Shown here in pieces: positions 58,053 to 64,000 of a DNA stretch of 64,000 nucleotides; the stretch's first letter is position 1; the number at the start of each line of letters is the position of its first letter. The stretch is from Luteimonas sp. S4-F44 (lineage in GTDB: Bacteria > Pseudomonadota > Gammaproteobacteria > Xanthomonadales > Xanthomonadaceae). The stretch lies in the NCBI RefSeq assembly GCF_022637415.1, contig NZ_CP093340.1, forward strand, positions 62,001 to 126,000, given 5' to 3'. Made by a program: the position numbers and the translations under genes. The notes beneath the pieces are model-generated. The model did no database searches. It was not told where the DNA came from and saw only the letters and a list, made by a program, of their open reading frames with translations.

Positions 58053-59198
58053 TCACGGATGATCGGGCGCAGCGCGCGCTGCCGCATATTCATGTGTGGG
58101 TGAATACGGTCGGGGCCATTCAGATGGCGGCCAGTCCGCCGACTCGACACAGCGTGGGGCATGGCCGATGCCGCCCGCTGCGTCGTCGTGCGACCGCGGC
58201 ACGGGCGCGAACTCCACCGGCACCCAGGCGTGGCCGTCGCCGTCGCGGCGCACGTGGCCCAGACCCGGAAAGGGCAGGTGTGCGCCTGCGACCCACCAGC
58301 CGCGCGTCGCCGCTTCGGCCAGCAGCCGGCGCCGGCTTGTGATTGCCGCCGCGGGGTCGCTATCGGCTTCGTAGCTGGCCTCGGGCCGTGCGAACTGCAC
58401 TGCGTGGTAGTGGACGATGTCGCCCCAGACCAGCAGTTGCGCGCCGGCGCCGCCGTCGATCAGCCACGACACGTGGCCGGGGGTGTGCCCGCGCGAATCG
58501 AGCGCACGCACGCCGGCAGGCAACGCATCGCCGGGCGAGAACCGCCGCAGTCGCCCGCGCGCGGCGTACGGCGCGGCCGCGCGTTGTGCCATCGCGAACG
58601 CCGGCCGCATCCTGTCCGGCGCATCGGCCGCGTTCGCCGGGTCCAGCCACCAGGCCGCGTCGGCAGCCGACAGCCATAGTGTCGCGTTGGCGAACGCCGG
58701 CCTCCCGTCGGCCGCGAGTACGCCGCACATGTGATCGGGGTGTGCGTGGGTCAGCAGGACGTCGTCGATCGACGACGGGTCGATGCCGGCGGCGGCGAGA
58801 TTGCGCGGCACCTGGCCGAGTGCGTCGCCGAAGCACTGCGCGGTGCCGGCATCGACCAGCAGCCGGCGACCGTCGCGCTCGACGAGATAGGCATTGACCG
58901 CGGTCTGGATGCCGTCGGCGCGTTCGGGCACGTAATGCCCGTCGAGCAGTCGGGCGACCTGGCCGGGGTCGAGACCGTGCAGTTGCTGGCGCGGCAACGC
59001 GACCACACCGTCGAACAGCGCGGTGACCCGCAGCGTGCCGATGTCATGGTGCTGGAAGCCGGGCACCTGGGCATCGGCGGCACCGGCGGCGGACACGGAC
59101 GACAGCGGGGCGATCGCCAGCAGGGCGGGTAAGAGCAGCGCGCGCAGCGCGGACGCGGGGAGGGGCATGCGGCGGGTCCGGAAGAAAGGAATCCGCAT
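58053..59198 (-). CDS. Exported metallo-beta-lactamase-fold hydrolase
   Basis: A 381-residue (or 371 if ATG 59168 is used) MBL-fold protein with a signal peptide (ALRALLLPALLAIAPLSSVSA). Zinc ligands are in LTHAHPDHMCGVL (HxHxDH), SRGHTPGHVSWL and WGDIVHYH, followed by AGAHLPFPGLGHV. The fold serves lactonases, sulfatases and other hydrolases. The final about 50 residues extend beyond the typical end and are low in structure. It is upstream of the protease gene on the same strand. Confidence 0.85.
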   Translation of the reverse strand: MRIPFFRTRRMPLPASALRALLLPALLAIAPLSSVSAAGAADAQVPGFQHHDIGTLRVTALFDGVVALPRQQLHGLDPGQVARLLDGHYVPERADGIQTAVNAYLVERDGRRLLVDAGTAQCFGDALGQVPRNLAAAGIDPSSIDDVLLTHAHPDHMCGVLAADGRPAFANATLWLSAADAAWWLDPANAADAPDRMRPAFAMAQRAAAPYAARGRLRRFSPGDALPAGVRALDSRGHTPGHVSWLIDGGAGAQLLVWGDIVHYHAVQFARPEASYEADSDPAAAITSRRRLLAEAATRGWWVAGAHLPFPGLGHVRRDGDGHAWVPVEFAPVPRSHDDAAGGIGHAPRCVESADWPPSEWPRPYSPTHEYAAARAAPDHP

Positions 59199-59341
59199 CG
59201 TGTGCCCGGGCCGCCGCGCGGTGCGCGCAGAAACGTGCGCGAATCGCTCAATCGCGTGCTGCGTGCGGTGCGTGCGACGTCGGCCGGCTGCCAGCCACGA
59301 GTATCGACCCGACTCGACGCGCGCCCGACATACGCGACCGG

Positions 59342-60202
59342 CTATCGCGCATCGTTCCCGGGCGCGGTCCCGGCGTTGCCGATGTCGCCCGGGTCGAAGC
59401 CGTAGCGGGCGCGGAAGCGCGCCGCCAGGCTGCGGACAGAGCGGTAGCCCACGCGCGCGGCCACCGTCTTGAGCGGCAGCGTCGTGGTGTAGAGCAGCGT
59501 CATCGCGTGCGCCAGTCGCGCCTCGGCGACCAGCGTGCGCAGCGACGTGCGCTCGGCCGCCAGCCTTCGTCGCAGCGTCGCGCCGCTCAGGCCGAGCTGG
59601 TCCTCCAGGTCGCGCGAGCGCCAGTCGCGCGCCGGGTCGGTCGTCACCCGCTCGCGCACCTTCTCGGCCAGGCTGGGCACCGGCGGCAGCAGCAGGCTGC
59701 CGTGGCCGTGGCGGCACAGCGTCACGATGAGCGCGGCCAGCGCGAGCCGCGCCTCGGTGTAGCGGCCGTCGGCCAGCGCGCGGCGCCAGTCGAGCAGCGT
59801 CCGCGCGTGGTCGATCGCCGGCATCCGCGCCAGTGCCTGTCCCGCGGCCGGCAGCGGTTCATTCCACAGCTCCCGTGCGGCGGCCAGTGCTTCCTCACAC
59901 AGCGGGATCACCACCGACAGGTAGCGGCCGGTCCGCGCGTCGGGCACGTTGACCACGTCGATCCGGCAGGCGCGCGTGACCAGGAAGGCGTCGCCGGGCG
60001 TGAACGCCAGCACCTGCGTCGCGGTGCGCACGACCTTGCGTCCCTGCAGCACGATCGCCAGTTGCGGCCGATCGATCGCGACCGAGCGGGCGCCGTGCTC
60101 GCGCCGCGCCGCGATGCAGGTGTAGCCCTCTGCGTGCGCGCAGTCGGCAAGCGAGGCCAGCGCGGGCAGCAGGCCGTCGGGGTCGGGCGGGGCGGCGTCC
60201 AT
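59342..60202 (-). CDS. AraC family transcriptional regulator
   Basis: A 286-residue protein with an N-terminal AraC_N/cupin-like sensing domain ([37 protein letters not shown]) and a C-terminal AraC DNA-binding domain with two helix-turn-helix units ([78 protein letters not shown]). Its gene precedes the exported MBL hydrolase on the same strand by about 140 bases and is divergent from gshA; control of the hydrolase is possible. Confidence 0.9.
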   Translation of the reverse strand: MDAAPPDPDGLLPALASLADCAHAEGYTCIAARREHGARSVAIDRPQLAIVLQGRKVVRTATQVLAFTPGDAFLVTRACRIDVVNVPDARTGRYLSVVIPLCEEALAAARELWNEPLPAAGQALARMPAIDHARTLLDWRRALADGRYTEARLALAALIVTLCRHGHGSLLLPPVPSLAEKVRERVTTDPARDWRSRDLEDQLGLSGATLRRRLAAERTSLRTLVAEARLAHAMTLLYTTTLPLKTVAARVGYRSVRSLAARFRARYGFDPGDIGNAGTAPGNDAR

Positions 60203-60353
60203 CGCCGCCGATGCTACCGCCGAGCATGCGCCACCGGCGGAATTCTGCGACCCGATCCGCTCAACGATGGCCGCCGATGCAACCGGTATAGTGCGCGCAT
60301 TCCCGCGGCTGGCCTGCGGTCGTCCCTGCCTCAACGCCTGCGAGCGCCTTCTC

Positions 60354-61718
60354 TTGTCCAGCCCTAGCCACGTCGCCGATACGCCGATCACCGACCGCGA
60401 CACCCTGGTGGAGGTCTTGGCTTCGGGCGAAAAGCCGCCCGCCGACTGGCGCATCGGCACCGAACACGAGAAGTTCGGCTTCCGCCTGTCCGATCTGCGC
60501 CCGCCGACGTTCGACGGCCCGCAGGGCATCGAGGCGTTGCTGACCGGGCTTACCCGGTTCGGCTGGGCGCCGGTCGACGAAAATGGCCGCACCGTCGCTC
60601 TGCTCAAGGACGGCGCCTCGGTGACCCTCGAGCCGGCCGGGCAGCTGGAACTGTCGGGCGCGCCGCTGATCGACATCCACGCTACTTGCAGCGAGGTGCA
60701 CACGCACCTGCGCGAAGTGCGCGCGGTCGCCGAAGAGCTGGGCCTGGGCTTTCTGGGCATGGGCTTCCAACCCAAGTGGCGGCGCGACGAGATGCCGTGG
60801 ATGCCCAAGGGCCGCTACCGGATCATGCGCGACTACATGCCCAAGGTCGGCACGCTCGGCCTGGACATGATGACCCGCACCTGCACGGTGCAGGTCAACC
60901 TGGACTACGCGTCCGAAGCGGACATGGTCAAGAAGTTCCGCGTGTCACTGGCGCTGCAGCCGGTGGCCACCGCACTGTTCGCCGATTCGCCGTTCACCGA
61001 AGGCAAGCCCAACGGGTTTCTGAGCTACCGCTCGCATATCTGGACCGACACCGATGCCGACCGCACCGGCATGCTCGACTTCGTGTTCGAGGAAGGCTTC
61101 GGCTACGAGCGCTACGTCGACTATCTGCTCGACGTGCCGATGTACTTCTCCTATCGCGACGGGGTCTACCATGACGCCAGCGGCCAGAGCTTCCGCGACT
61201 TCCTGCACGGCCGGCTGCCGGCGCTGCCCGGCCAGCTGCCGACGCTGCGCGACTGGTCCGATCACATGACCACCGCGTTCCCCGAGGTGCGGCTCAAGAA
61301 GTACCTGGAGATGCGCGGCGCCGATGGCGGCCCCTGGGGCCGGCTGTGCGCGCTGCCTGCGTTCTGGGTCGGCCTGCTCTACGACGACACTGCGCTCGAC
61401 GCGGCCTGGGACCTGGTGCGCGACCTCACGCTCACCGAGCGCAACGCATTGCGCGACGCGGTGCCCCGGCAGGCGCTCGCCACGCCGTGGCGGCATGGCA
61501 CGCTGCGCGACCTGGCGATCGAGGCGTTGAAGATCTCCGCCGCCGGTCTGCAGCGCCGCGCCCGCGTCAATGGCGACGGCCAGGACGAGCGCGTGTTCCT
61601 GGAGACCCTCATCGAGATCGCCGAGTCGGGCCAGACCCCGGCCGAGCAGAAGCTCGCGCTGTACCACGGCCCCTGGCAGGGCGACATCGACCACGTGTTC
61701 CGCGAGTTCGCCTACTGA
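60354..61718 (+). CDS. gshA: Glutamate-cysteine ligase, plant-type (GshA class)
   Basis: A 454-residue enzyme of the plant-type/GCS2 class. Signatures include [99 protein letters not shown] and [20 protein letters not shown]. It makes gamma-glutamylcysteine, the first step of glutathione synthesis. I chose the TTG at 60354 ([16 protein letters not shown]) because family members begin there. An ATG at 60267 is in frame but adds 29 unlike residues. Neither has a strong ribosome-binding site. Confidence 0.9.
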   Translation: MSSPSHVADTPITDRDTLVEVLASGEKPPADWRIGTEHEKFGFRLSDLRPPTFDGPQGIEALLTGLTRFGWAPVDENGRTVALLKDGASVTLEPAGQLELSGAPLIDIHATCSEVHTHLREVRAVAEELGLGFLGMGFQPKWRRDEMPWMPKGRYRIMRDYMPKVGTLGLDMMTRTCTVQVNLDYASEADMVKKFRVSLALQPVATALFADSPFTEGKPNGFLSYRSHIWTDTDADRTGMLDFVFEEGFGYERYVDYLLDVPMYFSYRDGVYHDASGQSFRDFLHGRLPALPGQLPTLRDWSDHMTTAFPEVRLKKYLEMRGADGGPWGRLCALPAFWVGLLYDDTALDAAWDLVRDLTLTERNALRDAVPRQALATPWRHGTLRDLAIEALKISAAGLQRRARVNGDGQDERVFLETLIEIAESGQTPAEQKLALYHGPWQGDIDHVFREFAY

Positions 61719-61774
61719 CCGCCGGGGCGCAGGCCCGTCACCCATCGCGGCCTCGGCTTGTGTAAGTTGTCGGG

Positions 61775-64000
61775 ATGACGCCAGACGCCTCCCAAGACCC
61801 CGCCTTACCGCTGCGCGACGTCGAGTTCGCGCGCACCGATACCCTGCTGCGCGACGATGTCCGCCGACTCGGCGCGATGGTCGGCGACATGCTCGCCGAG
61901 CAGGCCTCGCCGGCGCTGCTCGAGCGCGTCGAGGCGCTGCGGCGCGCGGCGATCGCGCGGCGCGAATCCGGCACCCCGGTCGATGCGCTAGCCGAAGCTC
62001 TGTCGCAGGTTGCCACCGACGATGCCGAGGTGCTGGTGCGCGCCTTCGCCGCCTACTTCGGCGCGGTCAATCTGGCCGAGCGCGTGCACCGCATCCGCCG
62101 TCGCCGCGACTACCAGCGCGCCAGCGACGCGCCGCAGCCCGGTGGACTGGAAGCCGCGGTGCGCGCGCTGCACGAGGACGGCGTGACCCTCGAGGACTTG
62201 CAGGGGTGTCTTTCGCGGCTGCATGTCGAGCCGGTGTTCACCGCGCATCCGACCGAGGCGGTGCGCCGGGTGCTGCTGGAAAAGGAGCGCACGATCGTTG
62301 AACGGCTGATCGCCGACATCGACCGCGAACGCACACCGACCGAGCGCCGGGCCGACGACGCCCGGATCGGGCAGGCACTCGCCTCGGCCTGGCAGACCTC
62401 CGAATCGCCGGCGCGCAAACCCACCGTCGCCGACGAAGTCGACCATGTCGGCTTCTATCTGTCGAACGTGCTCTACCGCGTGCTGCCGGTGTTCTACGAA
62501 GCGCTCGGCGACGCGATCGAACGCGTCTACGGCACGCGGCCCACCTTGCCGCAGGTACTGCGCTTCGGAACCTGGGTCGGCGGCGACATGGACGGCAATC
62601 CCAACGTCAACGCCGCCACCATGCGCGCCGCACTTGGCGCCCAACGCAGCCTGGCGCTGGCGCAGTACCGCCGCGACCTGCGCGGGCTGGGCCATGTGCT
62701 GACCCAAACCCTGGGCCGGGCGACGATCGACGACGCGGTGCTGGTGCGGGTCGACGACTATCGGCGGCGGCTGCCCGACGCCGAGGCGGTGCTCAATCCA
62801 CGGCACGCTGATATGCCCTACCGGCGGCTGCTCGACCTGATCGACGCGCGCCTGGCGGCGACCGCGGCCGAGCATCGCGCCGGCTACCCCGACGCCGGCG
62901 CGTTCATCGACGACCTAGTGTTGATCGACGCCAGCCTGCGCGCGCACCGCGGCGAGCACGCCGGGCGCTTCGCGCTCGAACGGTTGCTGTGGCGTGCGCG
63001 CACCTTCGGCTTCCATCTCGCCGCCCTCGACCTGCGTCAGGATTCGGCGGTCCACGACGAGGTCCTCGGCCGCATCGACGGCGGCGACTGGGCGGCGCGC
63101 GATGTCGCCGCGCGCGTCGAACGCCTGCACGCGATGCTCGACGCGCCGCCGCGGGCACCGGCCGGCGACGACGGTGATGTCGTCGCCTCGACACTCGGCG
63201 TGTTCCGCGCCGTGGTCGATCTGCGTCGCAGCCACGGCGAGGCTGCGACCGGCCTGTACATCATCTCGATGGCGCGCAGCGCCGCCGATGCACTGGCGGT
63301 GCTGGCGCTGGCGCGCATCGCCGGCTGCGTCGAGGACGGCGACGTACCGCTCGATGTCGCCCCGCTGTTCGAGACCGTCGATGACCTGGAGGCGGCACCG
63401 GCGGTCATGCGCGCGCTGTTCGACGATCCCCGCTACCGGGCGCATCTGGCCACGCGCGGCGACCGCCAGACCGTGATGCTCGGCTACTCGGACAGCGCCA
63501 AGGACGGTGGCTTGCTGGCCTCGCGTTGGGCGTTGCAGCGCACCCAGGTTGAACTGACCGCGCTGGCCCAGGCCGCCGGGGTGCGCATCGCCTTCTTCCA
63601 CGGCCGCGGCGGTTCGGTCAGTCGCGGCGGCGGCAAGACCGGCCGCGCGATCCATGCCGCGCCGCGCGGCTCGGTCGACGGCGTGCTGCGCGTGACCGAG
63701 CAGGGCGAGGTGATCCACCGCAAGTACGGCATCCGCGCGCTGGCGCTGCGCAACCTCGAACAGACCGCCGCCGCGGTGCTGCAGGCCACGCTGCGTCCGC
63801 GCCCGGCCGACCCGCGCGAGGACGCCTGGCGGGCCCTGGCCAGCGAACTTGCCGGCGTCTCGCGCGCGCACTACCGCGCACTGGTGCACGAGCGCGAGGA
63901 CTTCCCCGATTACTTCCGCGCCGCCACGCCGATCGATGTCATCGAGCGGCTGCAGATCGGTTCGCGGCCTTCGCGTCGGCGCGAGGGCGGCATCGCCAAC
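61775..64000 (+). CDS. ppc: Phosphoenolpyruvate carboxylase (3' end outside window)
   Basis: The first 742 codons of PEP carboxylase, open to the window edge. Catalytic His in VFTAHPTEAVRR (about residue 157), GGDMDGNPNV, the MLGYSDSAKDGG loop (about 570), FHGRGGSVSRGGG (about 608) and GSRPSRR (about 729) are present. It carboxylates PEP to oxaloacetate to refill the TCA cycle. The remaining C-terminal part, about 150-200 residues in the family, is not visible. It lies 56 bases downstream of gshA and may be co-transcribed. Confidence 0.95.
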   Translation, partial: MTPDASQDPALPLRDVEFARTDTLLRDDVRRLGAMVGDMLAEQASPALLERVEALRRAAIARRESGTPVDALAEALSQVATDDAEVLVRAFAAYFGAVNLAERVHRIRRRRDYQRASDAPQPGGLEAAVRALHEDGVTLEDLQGCLSRLHVEPVFTAHPTEAVRRVLLEKERTIVERLIADIDRERTPTERRADDARIGQALASAWQTSESPARKPTVADEVDHVGFYLSNVLYRVLPVFYEALGDAIERVYGTRPTLPQVLRFGTWVGGDMDGNPNVNAATMRAALGAQRSLALAQYRRDLRGLGHVLTQTLGRATIDDAVLVRVDDYRRRLPDAEAVLNPRHADMPYRRLLDLIDARLAATAAEHRAGYPDAGAFIDDLVLIDASLRAHRGEHAGRFALERLLWRARTFGFHLAALDLRQDSAVHDEVLGRIDGGDWAARDVAARVERLHAMLDAPPRAPAGDDGDVVASTLGVFRAVVDLRRSHGEAATGLYIISMARSAADALAVLALARIAGCVEDGDVPLDVAPLFETVDDLEAAPAVMRALFDDPRYRAHLATRGDRQTVMLGYSDSAKDGGLLASRWALQRTQVELTALAQAAGVRIAFFHGRGGSVSRGGGKTGRAIHAAPRGSVDGVLRVTEQGEVIHRKYGIRALALRNLEQTAAAVLQATLRPRPADPREDAWRALASELAGVSRAHYRALVHEREDFPDYFRAATPIDVIERLQIGSRPSRRREGGIAN

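Overview
The window is a high-GC, densely packed chromosomal segment with the gene repertoire of a Xanthomonadaceae/Lysobacteraceae gammaproteobacterium (Lysobacter, Luteimonas, Stenotrophomonas or Xanthomonas relatives). The indications are an OleD-type reductase, a phosphomannomutase with an AlgC-like membrane extension, a plant-type glutamate-cysteine ligase, a complete mlaFEDCB-mlaA operon, and many secreted hydrolases and lipoproteins. This placement comes from recalled family knowledge, not from a database search. No rRNA, tRNA, CRISPR array, phage or intact insertion sequence was recognised.

Layout. 1-8.3 kb: a secreted serine hydrolase cut by the window edge, oleD, a DUF1328 membrane peptide, ubiJ-ubiB (ubiquinone), pirin, tatD and a secreted multidomain endonuclease I. 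8.3-12.3 kb: hrpB, whose last codons lie inside a 110-bp tandem duplication, followed by a two-gene TetR/reductase-like cassette with its own palindromic operator. 12.4-21.1 kb: a small membrane protein, a patatin-like lipoprotein, a mechanosensitive-channel-like protein, a periplasmic DNA ligase, and the set algC/xanA-type mutase, dut, coaB, coaC on the minus strand; the usually fused coaBC is here two overlapping frames. 21.2-25.2 kb: radC, a YchJ-family protein, an MltB-type lytic transglycosylase, then about 1.4 kb of scarred DNA with a degraded second copy of the transglycosylase 3' end and the frameshifted tail of an RND efflux pump. 25.2-31.3 kb: an I78 inhibitor lipoprotein, an M28 peptidase, a proline-rich lipoprotein, and an overlapping DUF4105/lipase-lipoprotein pair. 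31.4-35.9 kb: the Mla phospholipid-transport operon with mlaA at its end. 35.9-42.6 kb: glutathione peroxidase, rmuC, a signal-peptide-bearing deoxyribosyltransferase-like protein, a Tat-exported aldo/keto reductase and a LysE exporter with an apparent frameshift.

40.6-48.8 kb is the most coherent candidate system. A TonB-dependent receptor, an amidase, a PaiB-like flavin protein, an HSL-type hydrolase and a secreted S9 peptidase are all on the minus strand. The last four overlap by 1-4 bases, and an Lrp/AsnC regulator faces the receptor. This looks like a regulated pathway for importing and degrading an amide- or peptide-containing nutrient. The remainder (48.8-64 kb) holds an NHL-propeller/M23 fusion, rlmI, an EEP-family phosphoesterase, two DsbA proteins and a cytochrome c4 (envelope redox), engB, a small lipoprotein, an exported trypsin-like protease preceded by a Clp/CRP-like site and an inverted repeat, an exported metallo-beta-lactamase-fold hydrolase, an AraC regulator, gshA and the first 742 codons of ppc.
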